NCBI RefSeq assembly: GCF_004339675.1
Contig: NZ_SLVM01000019.1
Location: forward strand, 1 to 62,738
DNA length: 62,738 bases
Direction: 5' to 3'
DNA from: Rhodovulum steppense
Lineage (GTDB): Bacteria > Pseudomonadota > Alphaproteobacteria > Rhodobacterales > Rhodobacteraceae
The translations under genes and the position numbers were made by a program. The notes beneath the pieces are model-generated. The model had not been told where the DNA came from. It made no database searches and saw only the letters and a list, made by a program, of their open reading frames with translations. Below are positions 26,471 through 34,770 of this stretch, in pieces. Positions within the stretch are counted from its first letter, which is position 1. The number at the start of each line of letters is the position of its first letter.

Positions 26471-27061
26471 ATGGAGATGCCGATGCCCGCCCCCCGCCCC
26501 GAGGTGATGGAGTTCCTGCTGACCCGCCGGTCGCGCCCCGCCAAGACCCTGCGCGCGCCCGCGCCGGACCGGGCGGCGCTGCGGCCGATCCTGACCGCGG
26601 CGCTGCGCAGTCCCGATCACGGCAAGCTGGAGCCCTGGCGGCTGATCGTGCTGGAGGAACCCGCGCTGCGGCGGCTGGCCGGGCTGGTGCGGGCGCGGGG
26701 CGCGGTGCTGGGCCATGGCAGCGAGGCGATCGACAAGGCGGCATCGGCCTATGAGACCAGCCCGCTGGCGGTCGTGGTGGTGGCCGCGCCGAAAGCCTCG
26801 GACAGGATCCCCGAGATCGAACAGGTCTATTCGGCGGGCGCGGTCTGCCTTGCGCTGCTGAATGCCGCGCTGGCCTCGGGCTGGGGGGCGAACTGGCTGT
26901 CGGGCTGGCCCGCCCATGACCGGGGATTCGTCGAGACGGGGCTGGGGCTGAGCGCGCAGGAACGGGTGGTGGGCGTGGTCCATATCGGCACCGAGACCGC
27001 CGCGCCGCCCGAGCGTCCGCGCCCGGATGTGGACGCGCTGACCGAATGGATGGCGCAATGA
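26471..27061 (+). CDS. Nitroreductase family protein (YdjA-like)
   Basis: 196 residues. An FMN-dependent NAD(P)H oxidoreductase fold is expected: FLLTRRSRPAKTL (FMN phosphate contacts) at the N-terminus, ALRSPDHGKLEPWRLIVL, and GWGANWLSGWPAHD near the C-terminus. The YdjA-like subgroup is short and acts as a dimer; its substrate is unknown. Several in-frame ATGs exist (26447, 26471, 26477, 26483); 26471 follows AAGGG at good spacing. The stop overlaps the start of the next gene. Confidence 0.88.
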   Translation: MEMPMPAPRPEVMEFLLTRRSRPAKTLRAPAPDRAALRPILTAALRSPDHGKLEPWRLIVLEEPALRRLAGLVRARGAVLGHGSEAIDKAASAYETSPLAVVVVAAPKASDRIPEIEQVYSAGAVCLALLNAALASGWGANWLSGWPAHDRGFVETGLGLSAQERVVGVVHIGTETAAPPERPRPDVDALTEWMAQ

Positions 27062-27756
27062 TCTTTGCCGCCTTTCTCAAGGCGCTGGGCCAGCTTGGCG
27101 ATCGTGCCTTTCGCAAGGTGCTGCTGCTGGGGATCGGGTTGTCGGTGGGGTTGCTGGCGGCGCTGTATGGCGCGATCTTCCTGCTGATCGGCTGGCTGGT
27201 GCCGGACAGCGTCACCCTGCCCTGGATCGGCGAATTGCGCTGGGTGGACGAGTTCCTGTCGGGCGCCTCGCTGGTGCTGATGCTGGTGCTGTCGGTGTTT
27301 CTGATGGTCCCCGTGGCCTCGGCCTTTACCGGGCTGTTCCTGGACGATGTGGCCGAGGCGGTCGAGGCGCGGCATTATCCCCATCTGCCGAAGGTGCCGC
27401 CGGTGCCGGTGCTGGACCAGATCCGGGACGGGCTGGGCTTCTTCGCGGTGGTGGTCGGGGTGAACCTCGTCGCGCTGGTGCTGTATTTCATGGTGGGGCC
27501 CTTCGCGCCGCTGCTGTTCTGGGCGGTGAACGGCTTCCTGCTGGGGCGGGAATATTTCCAGATGGCGGCGATGCGGCGGCTGGGGCGCAAGGGCGCCGTG
27601 GCGCTGCGCAAGCGTCACGGCCTGACGGTCTTTGCCGCGGGCCTGCTGATGGCGGTGCCGCTGTCGCTGCCGCTGGTGAACCTGGTGATCCCGATCCTGG
27701 GCGCGGCGGTGTTCACGCATCTGGTGCAGCGGCTGGCCCCGCAAGGGGCCGCCTGA
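27058..27756 (+). CDS. EI24/CysZ-like membrane protein
   Basis: 232 residues with about four to six hydrophobic segments (KVLLLGIGLSVGLLAALYGA, LVLMLVLSVFLMVPVASAF, GFFAVVVGVNLVALVLYFMV, LPLVNLVIPILGAAVF). The central FLDDVAEAVEARHYPHLP and the GREYFQMAAMRR segment match EI24 domain proteins, which include the sulfate permease CysZ. Sulfate transport is not established for this branch. It overlaps the nitroreductase stop by four bases. Confidence 0.85.
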   Translation: MIFAAFLKALGQLGDRAFRKVLLLGIGLSVGLLAALYGAIFLLIGWLVPDSVTLPWIGELRWVDEFLSGASLVLMLVLSVFLMVPVASAFTGLFLDDVAEAVEARHYPHLPKVPPVPVLDQIRDGLGFFAVVVGVNLVALVLYFMVGPFAPLLFWAVNGFLLGREYFQMAAMRRLGRKGAVALRKRHGLTVFAAGLLMAVPLSLPLVNLVIPILGAAVFTHLVQRLAPQGAA

Positions 27757-27765
27757 GCGCGCGGG

Positions 27766-28170
27766 TCAGACCTGTTCCAGCTCGACCAGACAGCCGTTGA
27801 AATCCTTGGGATGCAGGAACAGCACCGGCTTGCCATGGGCGCCGATCTTGGGCTCGCCGGTGCCCAGCACCCGCGCGCCCTGCGCCTTGAGTCGGTCGCG
27901 GGCGGCCAGGATATCCTCGACCTCGTAGCAGAGGTGATGGATGCCGCCCGAGGGGTTCTTTTCGAGAAAGCCCCTGATCGGGCTGTCCTCGCCCAGCGGA
28001 TGGAGCAGTTCGATCTTGGTGTTCGGCAATTCGATGAAGATCACCGTGACGCCGTGATCGGGTTCGTCCTGGGGGGCGCCGACGCGGGCGCCCAGCGTGT
28101 CGGCATATTGGGCGGCGGCGGCGTCCAGATCCGGGACGGCGATGGCGACATGGTTCAGACGGCCGATCAT
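27766..28170 (-). CDS. mce: Methylmalonyl-CoA/ethylmalonyl-CoA epimerase
   Basis: 134 residues, glyoxalase/VOC fold. Metal ligands are recognisable: His in GRLNHVAIAVPDLDA, His in GGIHHLCYEVEDI, and Glu in CLVELEQV. VFIELPNTKIELLHPLG fits the acyl-CoA epimerase family. In Rhodobacteraceae it serves propionyl-CoA assimilation and the ethylmalonyl-CoA pathway. The start at 28168-28170 begins the conserved MIGRLNHVAI; the longer frame is not conserved. No mutase gene is adjacent. Confidence 0.93.
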   Translation of the reverse strand: MIGRLNHVAIAVPDLDAAAAQYADTLGARVGAPQDEPDHGVTVIFIELPNTKIELLHPLGEDSPIRGFLEKNPSGGIHHLCYEVEDILAARDRLKAQGARVLGTGEPKIGAHGKPVLFLHPKDFNGCLVELEQV

Positions 28171-28514
28171 GGGCGGGTTCCTCGCTGCGAAGTCCTGCGC
28201 CGGTTTATCGGGCTTCGGCGGGGCGGCGCAACCCCCGGCCTGTGATCGCCTTGGCGATCGCATCCGAAGGGCGCGCGCGGCGGCCCCGCCTGGGCGGGGC
28301 GCTGCCGGGCAGCGTCTGGCCGGTCCGACATCCCCTGCGCGCGCAGGGGCCTTGCCCTTCGGTCCTTGCCCCGTGCTTGGCCCCGTGCTTGCGCCCGACC
28401 TGCCGAAGCCGAACCGCGCCGGGAAAATCCGGGCAGGGTCCCGTGCCCGTGCCCGGGCAAGGCAACCGGGCGGCCGGGGCAGGACCGGGATGCAGGCCGC
28501 GGCGGGCGGGAGGA
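28171..28514. other. Intergenic region with hairpins and a short tandem repeat
   Basis: 344 bases without a convincing gene. Inverted repeats include GATCGCC-TT-GGCGATC near 28245, GCCCCGCC-TG-GGCGGGGC near 28290 and CCCCTGCG-CG-CGCAGGGG near 28335. GCCCCGTGCTTG occurs twice in near-tandem around 28367-28391. It holds the mce promoter and the 3' end of the chemoreceptor gene. Confidence 0.5.
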
Positions 28515-29951
28515 TCAGAACCTGTAGCCCATGCGGAAGCCGCCCCAGTGGCGTCCGCCCACATGGATCGGGGCCGAGAGATCCTTCATCAGCACGAACT
28601 GGCCGCCGCCCATGTCACGGCGATAGACCTGGATCAGGAAGGGCGCGGTGGACCGCCCCGCTGTCAGGCCCACGCGGTCGTCGAAGACCCGCCGGTTCCG
28701 GCAATTGGCCGCGTTCCAGACCGGATCCTTGCCCTGCGGCTGGGAGTATTTCCGGTTATGGGTCGGAAGGTATCCGTTGCGGTCGACCGCGGCGCAGAAG
28801 ACGATGCGGGGATCGAGATCGAGCGCGGGCTCCTGCACGGGGGGCAGGATGGCATCGGTCAGCCGGGTGAAGGGGGCCATCGCCTGAACCGGATCGGTGC
28901 CGGGGATCGGGGCATAGCGCTGGTCGAACAGATCGCCCTGCGAGATCCGCCCGGTGGCGACGGCCTGTTCGAACATCCCGCCGATCCGCGACGCGGTCTC
29001 GCGCACGAAGTCGATCAGGGGGCCGTCGGCATGGGCACCGCCTGCAAGCACCGAGTTCTGCACCACCGATTCGCCAAGCGAGACCAGCCGGTCCACCCGT
29101 TCGCGTGCCTCGTGGACGCCGGCGGCGGTCTGGCCGGTGGACTCGACAAGCGCGGCGAAGGCGGGGGTGAAGCGGGCATTCGCGGCGCCGACCTCTGCGG
29201 CGCGGTCGGTGATCTCGGCCGCGGCGCTTCGCGTGGCCTCGACCGAGGTGGTCATCCGGGTAAGGACCAGGTCGGTTTCCTGCGCCGCCTTCAGCACCTC
29301 TGCGGCATCGCCCGAGGCCGTGCCCGCCTCGGCGCGCAATTCGTCGATGCGCTTGCGCAGCCCGGTGATGGCCTGGGTGATCGTCGCCGTGGCACCTGCG
29401 GTCTGGCGCGACAGGTCGTTGATCGCCTCGGCGACGACGGCAAAGCCGCGCCCCGCCGTGCCCGCGCGCACCGCCTCGATCTTGGCATTGATGGCAAGGA
29501 TGTTGACCTGTGCGGCGATGCTGGCGATCTCGGCCGTCGAGCCATCGACCATCTTGAGCGTGCCCGAGACATCGGCCATGCGGGCATCGACCGATTGCAC
29601 CCAGGCGGCGACGTTCCGGCTGTGATGACCGCTGTCGCGCAGGAGCCGGGCAGAGCCCGTCACCGCCGCCATCGTGTCCTCGGCCGTCTGCGCCACCTGA
29701 TCGGCGGCCCCCTGCACCGCCTCGTTCGCCGCGGAGACAGAGATCGCGGCATCGCGCGCGACGCTGATCTGCGCCATCTGGGCATGGGCGGCCGCGTCGA
29801 GGGCATCGAGGAAGGCGGCGACCTCGACGATGTCGCGGCCAAGCGTCTCGCCGCCGCGAACGATCGCGTCGAGATGGCTTTCTGACGATGCGTAGGCCGG
29901 TCCGGGATCGAGGGGCATGGGACGGTCCGTGTTGTGAGCGTGCCCCACCAT
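28515..29951 (-). CDS. Cytoplasmic chemoreceptor with N-terminal signalling and C-terminal sensor domain
   Basis: 478 residues, no membrane segment. The MCP signalling domain comes first (about residues 40-330), with tip IASIAAQVNILAINAKIEAV and GRGFAVVAEAINDLSRQT. The C-terminal part (about 345-478) carries HNRKYSQPQGKDPVWNAANC, NRRVFDDRVGLTAGRST, FLIQVYRRDMGGGQFVLMKD and HWGGFRMGYR, a conserved block in a class of receptors with reversed domain order. The ligand is unknown. The ATG at 29949-29951 is the best start; an internal ATG at 29916-29918 is possible. It is divergent from the BMP transporter operon. Confidence 0.88.
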   Translation of the reverse strand: MVGHAHNTDRPMPLDPGPAYASSESHLDAIVRGGETLGRDIVEVAAFLDALDAAAHAQMAQISVARDAAISVSAANEAVQGAADQVAQTAEDTMAAVTGSARLLRDSGHHSRNVAAWVQSVDARMADVSGTLKMVDGSTAEIASIAAQVNILAINAKIEAVRAGTAGRGFAVVAEAINDLSRQTAGATATITQAITGLRKRIDELRAEAGTASGDAAEVLKAAQETDLVLTRMTTSVEATRSAAAEITDRAAEVGAANARFTPAFAALVESTGQTAAGVHEARERVDRLVSLGESVVQNSVLAGGAHADGPLIDFVRETASRIGGMFEQAVATGRISQGDLFDQRYAPIPGTDPVQAMAPFTRLTDAILPPVQEPALDLDPRIVFCAAVDRNGYLPTHNRKYSQPQGKDPVWNAANCRNRRVFDDRVGLTAGRSTAPFLIQVYRRDMGGGQFVLMKDLSAPIHVGGRHWGGFRMGYRF

Positions 29952-30232
29952 CGCGGCCGCGCCTTTCGTCGAGGTTAACGACAGCGCTGTGTGCGTCGGA
30001 AAAACGACCGGGCGGGCGGGGAACGACGCGCCTTCGGTCGGCGGCCCGGCAAGCCGCACCCGGTCGCCGACCGCGTTTCGCCCATGTCCCGTGCGTTTTC
30101 CCGTCGCATGCCTGCCAAACGAGCGATCTTCCCTTCCACCCGCGGGCATGCCACTCTCGCCGCGTTCCAAATGACCGCCGAATGGCCCTCTATCGGGGGC
30201 GAATGACCACGGAAAGACAGGGGGAATCCGAC

Positions 30233-31264
30233 ATGGCTGCCAGCAAGACCCACGGAATCGACATCGCGCGGCGCAGGTTGCTGCTGGGCGCGGGGGGGGC
30301 TGCCGCCGCCGCGGGGCTGGGGCTGGCGCCGGGGCGGCTGTTCGCGCAGGAGCCGATCAGCGTCGCGGGCATCTACACGGTGCCGGTGGAGCAGCAATGG
30401 GTCAGCCGCATCCATGTCGCGGCCGAGGCGGCGAAGGCGGCGGGCCAGGTCAGCTATGTCTTCAGCGAGAACACCTCGAACACCGATTACCCGCGCGTGA
30501 TGCGCGAATATGCCGAGCGCGGCGTCAAGCTCATCATCGGCGAGATCTTCGGCGTCGAACAGGAAGCGCGCGAGGTGGTGCTGGACTATCCCGAGACCGC
30601 GTTCCTGCTGGGCTCGTCCTTCCTGGACGATCCGGCCTATCCGAATCTCGCGGTTTTCGACAACTACATCCAGGATGCGTCCTACCTGTCGGGCATCATC
30701 GCGGGGGCGATGACGCAGACCGGCAATATCGGCATGGTCGGCGGCTTTCCGATCCCCGAGGTCAACCGGCTGATGCATGCCTTCATGGCGGGCGTGCGCG
30801 AGACGCGGGCGGATGCGCGGTTCCAGGTCAGCTTCATCGGGTCGTGGTTCGATCCGCCCAAGGCCAAGGAGACGGCCTTTGCGATGATCGAGGCGGGGGC
30901 GGATCTTCTGTATGCCGAACGCTTCGGCGTGTCGGATGCCGCGAAGGAACGCGGCGTGCTGGCCATCGGCAACGTGATCGACACGCAGGCCGATTATCCC
31001 GAGACGGTCGTCGCCTCGGCGCTGTGGCATTTCGAGCCGACCTTGCAGGCCGCACTCGCCCGGGTGGCCGAAGGGACATTCGAGGCGGCGAATTACGGGC
31101 TCTATTCCTTCATGAAGGAAGGCGGCTGTTCGCTGGCGCCGCTTGGCAGCTTCGAGGGCAAGGTGCCGCAAGCCGCACTCGATCTGGTGGCCGAGCGCGA
31201 GGCCGCGATCCGGGCGGGCAGCTTCGAGGTCGCGATCGACGACAGCGAGCCCAGATCCGCCTGA
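30233..31264 (+). CDS. BMP family ABC transporter substrate-binding protein, Tat-exported
   Basis: 343 residues. The N-terminus has a twin-arginine signal (DIARRRLLLGAGG, then a hydrophobic run ending RLFAQ), so the folded protein is probably exported by Tat. The BMP/PnrA-like fold is shown by SVAGIYTVPVEQQWVSRIH, SNTDYPRVMREYAERG, LIIGEIFGVEQEAREV, TGNIGMVGGFPIPEVNR and GADLLYAERFGVSDAAKERG. Family members bind nucleosides or purines. GGGGGAA precedes the ATG. Its stop overlaps the ATPase start. Confidence 0.92.
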   Translation: MAASKTHGIDIARRRLLLGAGGAAAAAGLGLAPGRLFAQEPISVAGIYTVPVEQQWVSRIHVAAEAAKAAGQVSYVFSENTSNTDYPRVMREYAERGVKLIIGEIFGVEQEAREVVLDYPETAFLLGSSFLDDPAYPNLAVFDNYIQDASYLSGIIAGAMTQTGNIGMVGGFPIPEVNRLMHAFMAGVRETRADARFQVSFIGSWFDPPKAKETAFAMIEAGADLLYAERFGVSDAAKERGVLAIGNVIDTQADYPETVVASALWHFEPTLQAALARVAEGTFEAANYGLYSFMKEGGCSLAPLGSFEGKVPQAALDLVAEREAAIRAGSFEVAIDDSEPRSA

Positions 31265-32790
31265 TGGGGGCGCGCGAGGTCGTCCTGCGCCTTGAGGGGA
31301 TCACCAAGAGGTTCGGGAAGCTTGCCGCGAACGACGATGTCGGCTTCGCCCTGCATCGGGGCGAAGTCCTTGCGTTGCTAGGGGAAAACGGCGCGGGCAA
31401 GACCACGCTGATGAACATCCTGTTCGGCCATTACACGGCCGATGCGGGCACGGTCGAGGTGTTCGGCAAGGCGCTGCCCCCCGGTGCGCCCGGCGCGGCG
31501 CTGGCGGCGGGCGTGGGCATGGTGCATCAGCATTTCACGCTGGCGGGCAACCTGACGGTGCTGGAGAATATCCTGCTGGGCACGCGGCCGCTGTTCGGGC
31601 TGGGCCTCGGGCGGGCGGCGGCGCGGGCGCGGGTCGAGCGATTGTCCCGCGATTTCGGGCTGGCGGTGCACCCGGATGCCAAGGTGCGCAGCCTGTCGGT
31701 GGGCGAACGCCAGCGGGTCGAGATCCTGAAGGCGCTGTATCGCGAGGCGCGCATCCTGATCCTGGACGAACCCACCGCCGTCCTGACGCCGCAGGAAAGC
31801 GACGCGCTGTTCGCGACGCTGAAAAAGGCGGTGGCGCTGGGGCTGTCGATCATCTTCATCTCGCACAAGCTGCATGAGGTGATGGCGGTGTCGGACCGGG
31901 TGGTGGTGCTGCGCCATGGCAAGGTGGCGGGCGAGGTGGCGACGGCGGAGACCGACCGCCACCGGCTGGCCGAGCTGATGGTGGGCGCCGAGGTCGCCCT
32001 GCCCCACCCCGCGCCGGGCCGGGCGGGCGAAATGCTGATGGAACTGCGCGATGTCTCGACCCCGTCCGAGGGCAACCGCACGGGGCTGAGGCGGGTTTCG
32101 CTTGCGCTGCGGGCCGGGCAGATCACCGGGCTGGCGGGGGTGGCGGGCAATGGGCAGGGGGCGCTGGCCGATCTGGTCTCGGGGCTGATCGCGCCGGCAA
32201 GCGGGGCGCTGCGGGTCGGCGGGACGGAGGTCAGCGGCTGGAGCCCGCGCGCGGCGCTGGATGCTGGCGTGGGCCGCATCCCCGAGGATCGCCATGCCAC
32301 CGGGTCCATCGCCGATTTCACGCTGACCGAGAACGCGGTGCTGGAGGGCTATGCGCGGCAACCCTTCGCCCGGGCAGGCTGGATGGACTGGGGCCGCGCG
32401 CGCGCCCATGCCGAGGCGATCATCGCGAAATACGATATCCGCTGCCCCGGCCCCGAGGCGCGCATCCGGCTGCTGTCGGGGGGGAACATGCAGAAGCTGA
32501 TCCTGGGCCGCGCGCTGGAGGCCGGGCCGAAGATCATCCTGGCGAACCAGCCGGTGCGGGGCCTCGATATCGGGGCGCTGACCTATGTGCAGGAATGCCT
32601 GATCGCGGCGCGGGATGCGGGCGCGGCCGTGCTGCTGATTTCCGAGGATCTGGACGAGATCCGGGTCCTGTCGGACGTGATCCATGTGATTTCTGCGGGC
32701 CGTCTGTCGCCGCCCTTTGCACGGGGGTCGAAGACGGTTGCGGAACTGGGCGTCTGGATGGCCGGACAGGGGTTTGCCGATGCGGCTTGA
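31264..32790 (+). CDS. Nucleoside-type ABC importer, tandem ATP-binding protein
   Basis: 508 residues with two ABC domains. Domain 1 has Walker A GENGAGKTT, signature LSVGERQRVEILKAL and Walker B ILILDEPTAVLTPQE. Domain 2 (from about residue 255) is degenerate: GLAGVAGNGQGAL replaces Walker A and ILANQPVRGLDIGA stands where a canonical Walker B would be. This is the sugar/nucleoside (RbsA/NupA-like) class that pairs with BMP binding proteins. The ATG overlaps the upstream stop (TGATG), and 11 bases overlap the following permease gene, so subunits are coupled. Confidence 0.95.
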   Translation: MGAREVVLRLEGITKRFGKLAANDDVGFALHRGEVLALLGENGAGKTTLMNILFGHYTADAGTVEVFGKALPPGAPGAALAAGVGMVHQHFTLAGNLTVLENILLGTRPLFGLGLGRAAARARVERLSRDFGLAVHPDAKVRSLSVGERQRVEILKALYREARILILDEPTAVLTPQESDALFATLKKAVALGLSIIFISHKLHEVMAVSDRVVVLRHGKVAGEVATAETDRHRLAELMVGAEVALPHPAPGRAGEMLMELRDVSTPSEGNRTGLRRVSLALRAGQITGLAGVAGNGQGALADLVSGLIAPASGALRVGGTEVSGWSPRAALDAGVGRIPEDRHATGSIADFTLTENAVLEGYARQPFARAGWMDWGRARAHAEAIIAKYDIRCPGPEARIRLLSGGNMQKLILGRALEAGPKIILANQPVRGLDIGALTYVQECLIAARDAGAAVLLISEDLDEIRVLSDVIHVISAGRLSPPFARGSKTVAELGVWMAGQGFADAA

Positions 32791-33826
32791 ACCTGTGGCC
32801 GATCCGGGCCTTGTGCGGCTGATCGGCCTGCCTGCGCTGGCGCTGGCGGGCATGGTCGGTGTCGCCTCGGTGCTGGCGATGCTGGCCGGCGCGAACCCCT
32901 TTGCGGTGCTGGGGCTGATCGTGCAGGGCGCGGCGGGGTCGAAATTCGCAGCCCTCGAAACGCTGAACCGGGCGACGCCGCTGATCTTTACCGGGCTGGC
33001 CGTGGCCGTCGCGTTCCGGGCGAAGCTGTGGAATATCGGCGCCGAGGCGCAGCTATATGCGGGCGCGCTGATGACGGTGCTGATCGGCACGCAGCTGGGC
33101 CTGCCGGGCACGCTGGCCCTGCCGCTGATGGCGGGGGCGGCGATCCTGACCGGCGGGCTGGTGCTGCTGGGGCCGGTGCTGCTGAAGGTGCGGCTGGGGG
33201 TGGACGAGGTGGTGACCACGCTTCTGTTCAACTTCATCATGCTTCTGTTCGTCTCGATGCTGCTGGAAGGGCCGTTGAAGGACCCGATGGGGATGGGCTG
33301 GCCGAAATCCGAGGCCCTGCCCCGCGATGCCCGCCTGCCCCGGATCGTGGACGGGCTGCGGCTGCATTGGGGGTTCGGGCTGGCGCTGATCTCGGCGGTG
33401 CTGGTCTGGGTGATCCAGGTCAGGACGACGCTGGGCTATGAAATCCGCGCGGTCGGCCAGAACCCGCAGGCGGCGCGCTTCGCAGGGATCCCGGTGGGCC
33501 GGGTGATGGTCAAGACGGCGCTGTTGTCGGGCGGGCTGGCGGCGATGGCCGGGTTTTCCGAGGTGGCGGGGCTGAAGGGCAGCCTGACGCTCGATCTGTC
33601 GCCGGGCTTTGGCTATACGGGCATCGTGGTGGCCATGCTGGCGCTGCTGCACCCGCTGGGGGTCGTGGTCTCGGCGATCTTCGTGGCGGGGGTTTTCGTC
33701 GGGGCGAACTCGATGAGCCGGGCGGCCGAGGTGCCCACCTATATCGCCGATATCTCGGTCGCCACGGCGCTGTTGTTCATGGTGCTGGCGATCCTGCTGA
33801 CGCGGTTCCGCGTGGTGAGGGGCTGA
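32780..33826 (+). CDS. ABC importer permease 1 (nucleoside type)
   Basis: 348 residues with about eight to nine membrane helices. The BPD_transp_2 family core AKLWNIGAEAQLYAGALMTVL, VDEVVTTLLFNFIMLLFVS and GYEIRAVGQNPQAARFAGIPV is clear. It is the first of two paralogous permeases that form the heterodimeric channel. The ATG at 32780 lies inside the ATPase 3' end, preceded by GGGG. Length is normal. Confidence 0.94.
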   Translation: MRLEPVADPGLVRLIGLPALALAGMVGVASVLAMLAGANPFAVLGLIVQGAAGSKFAALETLNRATPLIFTGLAVAVAFRAKLWNIGAEAQLYAGALMTVLIGTQLGLPGTLALPLMAGAAILTGGLVLLGPVLLKVRLGVDEVVTTLLFNFIMLLFVSMLLEGPLKDPMGMGWPKSEALPRDARLPRIVDGLRLHWGFGLALISAVLVWVIQVRTTLGYEIRAVGQNPQAARFAGIPVGRVMVKTALLSGGLAAMAGFSEVAGLKGSLTLDLSPGFGYTGIVVAMLALLHPLGVVVSAIFVAGVFVGANSMSRAAEVPTYIADISVATALLFMVLAILLTRFRVVRG

Positions 33827-34770
33827 TGGAGATTTTCGAGATCCTTCTGTCCGCCAGCTTCTGGGCCGCGGTGCTGCGCATCGCCTCGCCGCTGATCCTT
33901 GCCACGATGGGGGAGCTGATCTGCGAACGGGCGGGCGTGCTGAACCTCGGGATCGAGGGGATCATGGTCTTCGGCGCGTTTGCGGGCTGGATGGCGGTCT
34001 ATGCGGGGCTGGGGCTGTGGCCCGGGGTGCTGGTGGCCTTTGCCGCGGGGGCGATGTTCGGGCTGGTCCATGCCACGCTGACGGTGCCCTTCGGGTTGTC
34101 GCAGCATGTGGTGGGGCTGGGGATCACGCTGCTGGCGACATCCTCGGCCTATTACGCCTATCGCCTCGCGCTGCCGCAGGTGACCAGCCCGCCGCGGATC
34201 ACGCCGTTCCAGCCGCTGAACATCCCGGTGCTGTCGGATATCCCGTTTCTGGGCCCGGCGCTGTTTTCGCAGACGGCGCTGACCTATCTGGCCTTTGCCA
34301 GTGTCGCGGTCGTGGCGCTGGTGCTTTTCCGCACGCCGCTGGGCCTTGCGCTGCGCGCGGCGGGCGAGAACCCTTCGGCGGTCGAGGCGCAGGGGCTGTC
34401 GGTGACGGCGCTGCGGATGGGGGCGGTGATGGTCGGCTCGGGGCTGATGGCGGTGGGGGGCGCGTTCCTGACCATGTCGGCCTTCGATTCCTTCTTTTTC
34501 GAGATGGTGAACGGGCGGGGCTGGATCTGCATCGCGCTGGTGGTGTTCGGGGCCTGGATGCCGGGCAAGGCGCTGCTGGGCGCGCTGCTGTTCGCGGCCT
34601 TCGACGCGTTGCAGATACGGATGCAGCAGACGCCGATGGGCGCGCATGTGCCCTATCAGGTGTTCCTGATGGTGCCCTATGTGCTGTCGATCCTGGCGCT
34701 GGTGCTGATGTCGCGCCGGGCCGAGGTGCCCGCCGCGCTGATGGTGCCCTATAATCGCGGAGAGCGCTGA
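33826..34770 (+). CDS. ABC importer permease 2 (nucleoside type)
   Basis: 314 residues with about eight helices. The family core is MGELICERAGVLNLGIEGIMVFGA, VGLGITLLATSSAYYAYRLALP, LGLALRAAGENPSAVEAQGLSV and GRGWICIALVVFGAW. It starts on the stop codon of permease 1 (one-base overlap). The deaminase-like gene starts directly after its stop, which makes transport and catabolism one transcriptional unit. Confidence 0.94.
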   Translation: MEIFEILLSASFWAAVLRIASPLILATMGELICERAGVLNLGIEGIMVFGAFAGWMAVYAGLGLWPGVLVAFAAGAMFGLVHATLTVPFGLSQHVVGLGITLLATSSAYYAYRLALPQVTSPPRITPFQPLNIPVLSDIPFLGPALFSQTALTYLAFASVAVVALVLFRTPLGLALRAAGENPSAVEAQGLSVTALRMGAVMVGSGLMAVGGAFLTMSAFDSFFFEMVNGRGWICIALVVFGAWMPGKALLGALLFAAFDALQIRMQQTPMGAHVPYQVFLMVPYVLSILALVLMSRRAEVPAALMVPYNRGER

